Both the position numbers and the translations under genes were made by a program. Positions 56,341 to 64,000 of a stretch of DNA of 64,000 bases are shown here, piece by piece; positions within the stretch are counted from its first letter, which is position 1; the number at the start of each line of letters is the position of its first letter. The notes under the pieces were generated by a model. That model searched no databases. It was given only the letters and a program-made list of their open reading frames with translations, and was not told the DNA's origin. The DNA is from Pilaira anomala (lineage: Eukaryota; Mucoromycota; Mucoromycetes; Mucorales; Mucoraceae). The stretch lies in NCBI GenBank assembly GCA_025716855.1, contig JAIXMQ010000003.1:62001-126000 (forward strand), in the 5' to 3' direction.

Positions 56341-58059
56341 ATGTCTGATTACACTGATAATAAATCTACTATTTCATCACCGGAATCGACCGAAAGGTTA
56401 TTATTCGATTACCTTCGCCCTGATCTAGAAAGAACACATGAACGTGACATTCAATACGATATCCAACAACTCCAAAGACAACCAGAAGAATTAAATCAAT
56501 ACCAATTATTCAGAACACGATGTTGGGACGATACATTTCTTTCAATAGAAGAAGAAGAATCCAACCTAATGCTTGAACTCAATACATTTACCGATTTAAA
56601 AGTAGCTTTAAAAGACATTGAAGAGCTTGATCCATTAAGAGCACATCAAAAGAAACAATGGTCAACCACGGAAGAAGACTTGATCGATCTTTCTAGTACC
56701 AATTTCACTGTACCTCCTTCTATTCGGTTAACGATTGAAAGCTCACACATGTTGGAAATGCTGATGGCACGCGCTGTGCAACATTGGTGTTGCATCGGAT
56801 TTAAAGTCGCACCAATTCAAGTATCACTTATTCAGGACTGGAGACGCGCACCTCAAGCAATTGTGTATTGCATTGCTTCAATCAGTTTAGTGACATTTAT
56901 GGATCAAGAAAATACCTCTTCAAGTTACTCAAAGCAAGCCGCTATGGTGTTTTATGAACAAGCACGAAATAAGTTGGATGATATCTTATTTGATGATATG
57001 CAACCTTCCATCATTCAATCTTATTTTTGTCTTTCGTATACATCTAATTTATTAAGATTGTATGAACAACAAAGAACTTGGGGTGGTTTAGCTTCCATTT
57101 CTTTACAACATTTAGCAAAGAATATAAATTCTCAAGAACAACAAATGGTAGATCCATTGACTTTAGGATGTTGGTTTCGTTGGTACTATGTAGATGCTTG
57201 GATGTGCTTAACATTAAATCGAGATTGTTTGTTACCAGATCATATACCATGGATGGATATGAAGATGATTGAACGTTTATCGATTACATATAATAAGACT
57301 GATGATACTCAATTATATGGATTTGCAAGCCTCACATGTTATATGCGAAAATACATTCGAGCCTTAAATTCAGGAAAATTATTTTCAAACGATCAACAAA
57401 AGTTACCTTCACCACTCTACTATCAAATCACGCGTGACTTGGTACATTGGTATAGTCAACTAGGTCAATACAATACAATTTCTCAACTTCATCTTAATAT
57501 ATGTTACAACTCGATGAGATTGGTTGTACTCTATCAATTTTTAGCACCTCAACAACCACCACCCAAGGATGTGATTATCGATTGCTTACAGACCAACTTG
57601 GAATTATTACAAGCTTTACAAGAACTCAAGGACGTAGGATGTGATCAAAGTACATATCATCATATGTTTTTCGCGATTCATAATACAGCTAAACGTATCT
57701 ATCAATATAATCGATCAGAATTTATAGCGTTAGCTAAAGATCAGTTACAGATTAATCTCATATTGTTAAAGAGTACGCAGGCGTACGCACATGATGTGTT
57801 CAAGATGAAGATTTATGCAGATAAAATTCAAGATCAGTTTACGAGAATGAAGATCTTTGGTAATTTGCCTGTAGTCATGGATCGTCCGTTGTCATTGACA
57901 ACCGTACCTGTCTATAAGAATAATCGATTGCATTCTTTTCATCATCATTATCATTATCATCAACGTAAAAGAAATAATCAAGTACCTAGTTCTAGTGTGA
58001 TTGTGTTTAAACGTGAAAATATAAAGACGATCAAAAGAAGAAGGAGAGGGGATAACTAA
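56341..58059 (+). CDS. Fungal-specific transcription factor domain protein without a visible zinc cluster
   Basis: An intronless 572-residue frame. The middle part resembles the fungal_trans (middle homology) region of Zn2Cys6 factors: SIRLTIESSHMLEMLMARAV, APQAIVYCIASISLVTFMD, AAMVFYEQARNKLDDILFDD, IIQSYFCLSYTSNLLRLYEQ, WGGLASISLQHLA, WFRWYYVDAWMCLTLNRDCL. The N-terminal 100 residues are acidic and contain no CX2CX6C cluster, so DNA binding is not evident. The C-terminus is His- and Arg/Lys-rich (FHHHYHYHQRKRNNQ, KTIKRRRRGDN), with a likely nuclear signal. It may act as a regulator or dimer partner, or use a zinc finger from an unannotated upstream exon; none was seen in the 590 bp upstream. 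Confidence 0.8.
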   Translation: MSDYTDNKSTISSPESTERLLFDYLRPDLERTHERDIQYDIQQLQRQPEELNQYQLFRTRCWDDTFLSIEEEESNLMLELNTFTDLKVALKDIEELDPLRAHQKKQWSTTEEDLIDLSSTNFTVPPSIRLTIESSHMLEMLMARAVQHWCCIGFKVAPIQVSLIQDWRRAPQAIVYCIASISLVTFMDQENTSSSYSKQAAMVFYEQARNKLDDILFDDMQPSIIQSYFCLSYTSNLLRLYEQQRTWGGLASISLQHLAKNINSQEQQMVDPLTLGCWFRWYYVDAWMCLTLNRDCLLPDHIPWMDMKMIERLSITYNKTDDTQLYGFASLTCYMRKYIRALNSGKLFSNDQQKLPSPLYYQITRDLVHWYSQLGQYNTISQLHLNICYNSMRLVVLYQFLAPQQPPPKDVIIDCLQTNLELLQALQELKDVGCDQSTYHHMFFAIHNTAKRIYQYNRSEFIALAKDQLQINLILLKSTQAYAHDVFKMKIYADKIQDQFTRMKIFGNLPVVMDRPLSLTTVPVYKNNRLHSFHHHYHYHQRKRNNQVPSSSVIVFKRENIKTIKRRRRGDN

Positions 58060-58266
58060 TTAATTTTTTTTTTTTTTTGGTTGGAATGTATCATCTTTTT
58101 TTTTAATAATAATAATAAAAAGTGGGTGGTCTGTATATATATATATATATATATCTATAAAAAAAAAAAAGAGAGAGAAAGAATGATGAGAGAGAAAGAG
58201 TTTTTTATTTACAGTTTTATATATATGAACAAACAAAAAAAAGGGGGAGTGGTGTATGTGAAAATT

Positions 58267-59523
58267 TTAGACAATGCAACGTAAAGTTACTTTTTCTAGC
58301 CTATTCCATTTGGTATGCATAATTTGAGATAAATCTTGATCCTTGATTAAAAGTACAGCAGGTAACAAGAATTGATCATTTGAGATACTACTACTACAAC
58401 TACTGCTATTATCATTAAATAACAACACAAGTTCACTATCATTTACCATATTTAGTTCGGAAAATTTTTGTGAAATTCTAGACCTTAATTCTGTAAGAGA
58501 AATGGTACGTGGTACTTGAATCACTATAATATTTTCCTTGTCATAAATCACTTTGATTTTTATTGTCGTTTTTAATTCGCTATCTTTTTGATTCATTATC
58601 ATAGTAGTCGTAGTAGTCGTAGTAGCAGTAGCAGTAGTAGTAGTAGTAGGTATTGTGGTTGTTGAGTAAGAGTAAGAAGAAGAACAAGAGATCTGGATTT
58701 TACTACTCGATTCTTCTTGTTTAATTGATCCAGCATAGATACCAAGACTGGATTTACTCTTTTTTAATGATTGCTTATTATTTTGACGGATTGGTTGTGA
58801 ATTAAGTGTATGAATTGCAGGGGTTGAAACAGAGGGTTTAGGTAAGTTACTATGATGTGGATGTGTCGTACGATGCCAAGAAGGTATGATTTTATTTGCT
58901 GCTTGACTACATAAAGAAGATAATCCAGTAGGTGGAGATCTACTTGCTAAAAATGAAGTACATCTTAACCTTTTCCATCTTGAAGAAGTTGAAGGAGTAG
59001 GAGTAACGATGTCATCATTGACTTCAGTTGTAATAGTAGCAGCAGTAGCAGTAGCAGTAGCAGTAGCAGTAGCAGTAGCAGTAGCAGCAAAATCCGAATA
59101 ATCTAAAAAGACATCATCTTGTTGAAAGAACTCTAATACGATATAAGAATTTGACAATTGTTGTTTTTGAAACAATACAAATAAGAAATGATTTAATTCT
59201 TGAAGACGTTCTTGTTTATTTAATGGCAAAAGTTGAATTCGATGCTTGATTAATTTGGCAGGCAAAACAAAAGATTTTTTATAAAATCTGTCATGTAATT
59301 TTTGTGAGAATTGACAGAAATCATCATATTTTCTTGAAATAAAGTATTTCTTGCCACTGTTAGGTTCTACTCGGATCTTGTACCAAATCTTTTGATCGTT
59401 TGGGTTCTTATCAAATGATACAACTGTTGCTCTTGCAATTGTTGGATGATGATGATGATGATGATGATTATAAGCTGGTGTAGGCAAAGGCGTAGGCATA
59501 GGCGTAGTAGTAGTACTTGGCAT
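58267..59523 (-). CDS. PX and PB1 domain protein
   Basis: An intronless frame of 418 residues from the ATG at 59523 (the frame stays open upstream only through low-complexity codons). After a His/Pro-rich start a PX domain is seen at about 27-150 (IARATVVSFDKNP, KIWYKIRVEPNSGKKYFISR, KYDDFCQFSQKLHDRF, LPAKLIKHRIQLLPL, QELNHFLFVLF), a phosphoinositide-binding fold. An Ala/Thr tract (GCA/GTA trinucleotides) and a Ser/Thr-rich linker follow, then a C-terminal PB1 domain (TTIKIKVIYDKENIIVIQVP, LTELRSRISQKF) with the conserved basic KxK of a type II PB1. Bem1/Scd2 has SH3-SH3-PX-PB1 and p40phox PX-SH3-PB1; SH3 domains are absent here. A role in polarity or oxidase regulation is inference. Confidence 0.82.
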   Translation of the reverse strand: MPSTTTTPMPTPLPTPAYNHHHHHHHPTIARATVVSFDKNPNDQKIWYKIRVEPNSGKKYFISRKYDDFCQFSQKLHDRFYKKSFVLPAKLIKHRIQLLPLNKQERLQELNHFLFVLFQKQQLSNSYIVLEFFQQDDVFLDYSDFAATATATATATATATAATITTEVNDDIVTPTPSTSSRWKRLRCTSFLASRSPPTGLSSLCSQAANKIIPSWHRTTHPHHSNLPKPSVSTPAIHTLNSQPIRQNNKQSLKKSKSSLGIYAGSIKQEESSSKIQISCSSSYSYSTTTIPTTTTTATATTTTTTTMIMNQKDSELKTTIKIKVIYDKENIIVIQVPRTISLTELRSRISQKFSELNMVNDSELVLLFNDNSSSCSSSISNDQFLLPAVLLIKDQDLSQIMHTKWNRLEKVTLRCIV

Positions 59524-60125
59524 CTTTTTTGTTTTTGTTTTGTTTTTTTGTTTATTATATATATTTAAAAAGAAAAAGGAAAAGTTAAAGAGGAAAAAGA
59601 AAAAAAGAAAGGGAAAGGTATGCGACAAAGTTTTTTCATTTTATATAGAAAAAGAATTAAGGAGTTTAACTTGTACTACTTTTCTTTTTGCACAATACAC
59701 CCACGCATAACACCCGCAACTTTTTTTTTTTTTTTTTTTTTTCACATAAAGGCAAAGAATGGCACAGACTCAGGTAATTAGATTAAAAAAGGAGTCAGTA
59801 ACTGGACTGATGAAGAGAGAAGTATGTTTAATTGGTCCAGACTCTCTCTCTCTCTCTCTCTCTCTTTCTTCTTTCTTCTTTCATATTACTTTATTGTTGT
59901 TAATTTTTTTACAAAGAAAAAGAGTTCCGGAGATGTACCATTTATATCAAATTCAATAAAACAATACATCTCTTTTCTTTCTCTTGTACTTTATTCTTTA
60001 TATCAACATTAAATGATTTTTTTTTTTTTTTTGTGACCCTGTTTTGGTTGTTTGGGCGTATTTTCTACACACTGAGTTTCTAAAAGACAAATTACCCACT
60101 TTTTTTTTTTATTATTTCTAAAAAC
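59524..60125. other. Divergent intergenic region, PX-PB1 and dynactin genes
   Basis: Both promoters lie here. A (CT)n tract at about 59843-59866. A short ATG-started frame at 59759 was considered a chance frame in the dynactin leader region. Confidence 0.5.
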
Positions 60126-60732
60126 ATGATGACCACAGAAGACCCAATACCTTTTGTTGACTATTATTGTGCATGTTCTTCAAAAAAAGAAAAGGAATCA
60201 ATAGAGAATACAATAGATTCAGGAGAAGAAACAGCAGCTTCAGTCACTGGACGTCATCTATTATCAACTCAAGCAACCAATTACTTATACCCACTTTCTC
60301 GTCTTTATTTTTGTGAAGATTGTCATCAAATACGTTGTCCTTCTTGTGTACAAGACGAAATCGTTTCTTATTACTGTCCTAATTGTTTATTTGAAGTACC
60401 TACTGCCAGTGTCAAAAGTGAAAAGAATAGGTAAAAAAAAAAAAACAAAAAAAAAATAAGGGTAAATCATTGAAAATTTACGCGTGTAAGATAAGATGTG
60501 CAAGAAATTGCTTTCAATGTCCTATTTGTCAAAATACATTATCTGTAGTAGCAGCACAAGAACAGGCACAAAGTGCAGGGCCAGGTCCAGGTCCTTATTT
60601 CTTAGCCTGTAATGTATGTCGATGGAGTTCACAAGAGATTGATATGACATTTGAAAAACCTACAAGTTTAGCCCGTAAGTTAACTTTTTTTTTTTATACG
60701 TATTATTAGTTTTGTTGTGATAACCATTTATC

Positions 60733-60763
<31 letters not shown>

Positions 60764-62037
60764 GCAGTTGCAGAAGAATGAAGAAGCTTTACCTGACGCA
60801 AAAGAATTCGATCAGTTAAAAGAACATTTTGAAAAACATTTGAGAGTGAATGCACCACCTTCTTTACCTAATAGCTTTTTATCTTTTTCGAGTTCAAATG
60901 CGTTTAGTAAATATATGGGGACACATTTTCATCATGATAATCAGACACAACAAGGTAAATTAGATGATATTACAGAGTATGAACCAAGTGTAAAAGTGCA
61001 GGATCAAGATTTGAGTTTATTAGAGTCAATGAGTTCACTTCGAAATGTAGATGGAAGTAAGTTCAAATTAAAGGATATTAAGATACGTTTTTTTATTAAT
61101 GTGATTTATGTACATATAGTCTCCACATTAGCTCAAAGATCAACACAACTTTATGATCAACCATATGAATTATCGTAAGATTTCTGTAAATAATAAGGTT
61201 TTTAAATAATAATAATAACCCTTTATATATATATATATATATATATGTAGCAAGATTCATCCTCAACGTATTCATTTAGCCATCAAACGATCCAAACGAT
61301 GTCGTAACTGTCGTCATATCTTGATTAAGCCCGAACAAAAGGCGCAAGCGACCCGATTCAAAATTAAATTAGTTGCTATGAACTATATTCCAACCATTAC
61401 ACTCTTAAAATTACCTAGAAAGAGCTGGCCACTTCAAGTCAAAGTACCTACTCAATTCGTGATTAAATTCACAAACCCTCTTTATGAAGAAATGAGTATC
61501 ACTTTAGCTACACCTCAGATAAAAAGAAACAATCAGTCGTATGGAAAAGTTACGATTTTGTCTCCTCATTTTACTGTAGGTGCTTATAATGAAACAATCG
61601 AATATGATGATGAAATGTATCCAGGTGGAAATAGACGTAATAATTTAGGTGCTGCTGCAAGTTATGTAGATGGTGTCTATGAAAAGAGAAATAATTATAC
61701 AAGTATCATTGTTGAAGTGATTCCTGAACAAGCAGGAGAATTTAAAGTAATAACATTTTACTCCTTAAAACCAAATTTTTTTTAATTTTTTTATATGTAT
61801 ATATAGTTTCCTTTGCTTGTGACATATAATTACAAGTCGGATGAAGATCGTATGGACGTTTCTTCGGGTGATATTGATGCTGATGATATTGATGATATGG
61901 ACGTAGATGATAGTATGGATGGTTCCAAAAAGACAGGTTCTTCAATCAAGTTTGATGATGATAGAATTAAAAGTTACTCATTTTGGTGTTTAATTGGTCT
62001 TGGATCTACAACTTCACCATCAACAATACAAATATAA
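60126..62037 (+). CDS. DCTN4: Dynactin subunit 4 (p62)
   Basis: Six exons (60126-60430, 60496-60674, 60763-61056, 61120-61174, 61251-61746, 61807-62037) give 519 residues. The N-terminus is Cys-rich in the p62 pattern: YYCACSS, YFCEDCHQIRCPSCVQDEIV, YYCPNCLFEVPT, CARNCFQCPICQNTL, FLACNVCRWSS. A second pair follows (SKRCRNCRHILIKPEQKAQA), then conserved beta-rich sequence (FKIKLVAMNYIPTITLLKLP) and an acidic tail (DDIDDMDVDDSM). p62 belongs to the dynactin pointed-end complex and helps link dynein to cargo. Acceptors before exons 2 and 3 (both AAG) are required for frame. ATG at 60126 and 60129 are equivalent. The A-run before exon 3 is about 30 nt long. Confidence 0.9.
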
Positions 62038-62107
62038 AAACAATAATAAAATAAAAAATATATTTTTTTTTTTTGGTATCTTTCTTTCTTTATATATTTG
62101 TGTAGTA

Positions 62108-62500
62108 TTATCCTAGTAAAAGTTCGTAAATAATAACAATAATATTGATAGCAATTAAAGGAACTATTTAACAAAAAAAAAAATTAGTTTTTTTTTTTCA
62201 AAATATGTTTGCTGTAAAATACTTTACTTCGCATCAAGGTTCTAACTGCTGATATTAAATTAATCATTTTATATTTAATTGTTTGACCTTGTTCGTTTCC
62301 AAAACCAGCTTCGGGTTGTGCTGTCCATCCAACTAAACAAAAAGAAAGCAAGTTAATTTACGTGTTCTTTTCATCATCTCTCTTTATATATATTTATAGC
62401 TTTTACTTCTTGCTAAAAACCGTTCTTCACTCAAGACAGCAATGGCGTTAATAAAACAAAGCAAGACATAAAATAGTTGACCAAGTCCAAGTGCCAACAT
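62108..62500 (-). CDS. YOS1: YOS1/IER3IP1-like ER-Golgi transport protein
   Basis: Exons 62500-62407, 62332-62228 and 62163-62108 give 84 residues, matching Yos1 (about 85 aa). The protein reads MLALGLGQLFYVLLCFINAI, AVLSEERFLARIGWTAQ, FGNEQGQTIKYKMINLISAV, RTLMRIPLIAINIIVIIYEL then LLG, with a membrane helix at each end. Yos1 partners Yip1 and Yif1 in COPII vesicle formation and ER-Golgi transport. All three exons are too short and intron-split to appear as long frames. The 3' end lies 70 bp from the dynactin gene end (convergent), and the start is 188 bp from the SET gene start (divergent). Confidence 0.93.
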
Positions 62501-62688
62501 TTAAAAATATATTTATGGAAGAGAGAGAGAGAGAGAGAAAAAAAAATATAGTGCTTACACACGTTATTTTCTACAGGTGCTTTAAAACACCGGTAGGAAA
62601 GCCCAGTAAAGGGATTGTATAAAGACTCCAAAAAAAAAAATTTTTTTTTCTGTTTTTTTTTTTTTTTTTCTTCAAAGAAAGTTACTTC

Positions 62689-64000
62689 ATGACAAGTGTT
62701 GATCAGTATAACTTAACCACGGTTATCAATAAAGAAGAGTTTAAAAGCTATGTGGAGGTAAAAGAATTAGAAATAGAAGGTCGTAGTTTAGTTGCAAAAA
62801 AGAAACTCTTGCCTGGAGACGTAGTCTTGGTTGAAGAACCTGTTATCAAGTATAATTTAAGACCCACTTGTAGGTCAACAAAGTCACCTTATTACTCTAC
62901 AAACTTATGGAATTATCTTTTGGATACTGTACATAGTTATGAGGAACCTGTAGAAGTAGAATCGTTTGATTTTAAAAAGAAAGATAATAACGATGATGAT
63001 GATGATGATGATTCATATGACGGATATACCAGTAGTGAAGATGAAGATGAAGATCCAGCAGCAGTAGTGGATTCTGATTTTTGTCCAGGTGTACCTGCAG
63101 CTATCTTGGCTTATTTGGATATTCATCCACCTACACATATTTACTCAAAGATTAAACCACAAAAATCATTTCAATCCGATGATTTTGATTTTTTTTATTA
63201 TCCTGATGCAGACACTGAACCTCAATGGGCAGACCATAAAACATATCAGTTGATTCGTAATGTAGTCTATCAAGTTGTATCTACTCAACCTCTCTATTCA
63301 CACGTAGATGCCACTGACCTCATCAATTTCGTACTCAAGATCTATTCCAACGCTCATACTGTAGCCTTACCAAGAGCAAGAGAATTACCTACTCACTCTC
63401 ACAAAAGATTTAGAAGAGAGAAATACAAGGATAAATTCGAAGAGAATGATACTTGCTGGGGAGAAGATAAAGAAGAATTAGTGATTACACCTACCATTGC
63501 TTTATTAAGATGGGGTTCAAAAATGGCTCATTCTTGTACACCCAATTTGTTCTTACGGTTTGAACCTGCTCGTAATGCAATGGTCTTTACCGTCATTCGT
63601 CCTTTAGAGGTAGGAGAGGTCTTGTCGTTTTCTTATTTACCTGAAGATGATTTATCGGTGGGTGGATTGATTTGTGGAACTACAATGGATCGTCGAGCAA
63701 AACTTGAAAAGTTCAAGTTCTTCACCTGTAGTTGTGAGAGCTGTGTGGATTGGGATTGGTCGCGTGGAGTACACTGTAATAAATGTCATCAAGATCTTAA
63801 TTACAATAAACCAACACTCGATATCTGGAAATGTTTTAATTGTGGAAATATGAACGAACCTACATTTATTGGTGATAGAGAAAATAGTGTAAGCCGTGTT
63901 CTGATGGGATTTGCTACTCGTATCTATAATAATCGTATTGATCAAAATATCCTGGGCATGTTGGAACCTTACCTGTTTGATTTATTAAATCCTGCAGACA
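62689..64000 (+). CDS. SET-domain protein, 5' part (runs off the window)
   Basis: The frame opens at ATG 62689 and stays open to the window end, 437 codons without a stop. It starts MTSVDQYNLTTVINKEEFKS, then EGRSLVAKKKLLPGDVVLVE, the usual opening of SMYD/SET proteins. An acidic insertion with an Asp run (about 104-110) follows. The SET core is seen at GSKMAHSCTPNLFLRFEPAR and FTVIRPLEVGEVLSFSYLPE (Asn-His-Ser-Cys position reads AHSC), with a post-SET cysteine cluster FFTCSCESCVDWDW and a further CxxC pair (CNKCHQ, CFNCGN). A SMYD-like or Set5-like lysine methyltransferase is likely; the MYND finger is not seen in this part. The 3' end is missing. Confidence 0.85.
   Translation, partial: MTSVDQYNLTTVINKEEFKSYVEVKELEIEGRSLVAKKKLLPGDVVLVEEPVIKYNLRPTCRSTKSPYYSTNLWNYLLDTVHSYEEPVEVESFDFKKKDNNDDDDDDDSYDGYTSSEDEDEDPAAVVDSDFCPGVPAAILAYLDIHPPTHIYSKIKPQKSFQSDDFDFFYYPDADTEPQWADHKTYQLIRNVVYQVVSTQPLYSHVDATDLINFVLKIYSNAHTVALPRARELPTHSHKRFRREKYKDKFEENDTCWGEDKEELVITPTIALLRWGSKMAHSCTPNLFLRFEPARNAMVFTVIRPLEVGEVLSFSYLPEDDLSVGGLICGTTMDRRAKLEKFKFFTCSCESCVDWDWSRGVHCNKCHQDLNYNKPTLDIWKCFNCGNMNEPTFIGDRENSVSRVLMGFATRIYNNRIDQNILGMLEPYLFDLLNPAD

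Noticed and set aside
59759..59959. ATG-started frame MAQTQVIRLKK on the plus strand
   Set aside because: Ends in a Ser/Leu run from the CT microsatellite and cannot be joined to dynactin p62 with confidence.

Overview
The window is a stretch of nuclear chromosome from a filamentous fungus. It is strongly AT-rich and full of long A/T homopolymers. It carries about 32 protein-coding genes on both strands, most split by short introns of about 55-80 nt; I reconstruct roughly 98 introns. Almost all are GT-AG and at least two are GC-AG. The gene content is fungal: septin, Gcn4-type bZIP, HSF factors, fungal-specific transcription factor, YOS1, alkaline ceramidase, fasciclin and GT61 proteins. Together with a COP9 subunit and dynactin p62 and the base composition, this fits an early-diverging fungus, most likely Mucoromycota (Mucorales-like). 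That placement is inference; no rRNA or marker phylogeny is available here.

Layout. 1-6.1 kb: C-terminal end of VPS13, divergent ribosomal protein genes eS1 and eS30, then an F-box protein. 6.9-14.8 kb: IQ/coiled-coil protein, SLC49-like transporter, COP9 subunit 8, secreted sorbosone-dehydrogenase-like beta-propeller. 15-21.2 kb: multi-FAS1 membrane protein, MFS permease, NSE2 SUMO ligase, mitochondrial bS18m. 22.6-29.2 kb: PQ-loop transporter, Cdc12-type septin, a small unknown protein, the meiotic recombinase DMC1, a GT61 glycosyltransferase. 29.8-36.6 kb: an HSF factor, alkaline ceramidase, a Gcn4/CPC1-like bZIP with upstream ORFs, a mitochondrial DEAD-box helicase. 36.6-41.5 kb is a gene-free interval between two convergent genes and holds a 659-bp terminal-inverted-repeat element. 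41.5-51.2 kb: sugar transporter, class II J-protein, second HSF factor, ribosomal protein eL37. 52.3-64 kb: PlsB-type glycerol-phosphate acyltransferase (16 exons), fungal-specific transcription factor without a zinc cluster, PX-PB1 protein, dynactin p62, YOS1 and the 5' part of a SET-domain gene.

Most genes are housekeeping functions unrelated to each other, and no gene cluster or defence-type island is evident. The observations most worth following are the uORF/GCRE arrangement at the bZIP gene, the two HSF paralogues whose introns cut the same Met codon one nucleotide apart (one with a GC donor), a poly-Asn segment in the FAS1 gene that may be a spliceable in-frame intron, the TIR element, start-codon-adjacent introns in all three ribosomal protein genes, and frequent AAG 3' splice sites. 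Exon boundaries were assigned by eye from splice consensus, reading-frame continuity and family alignment, without transcript evidence.
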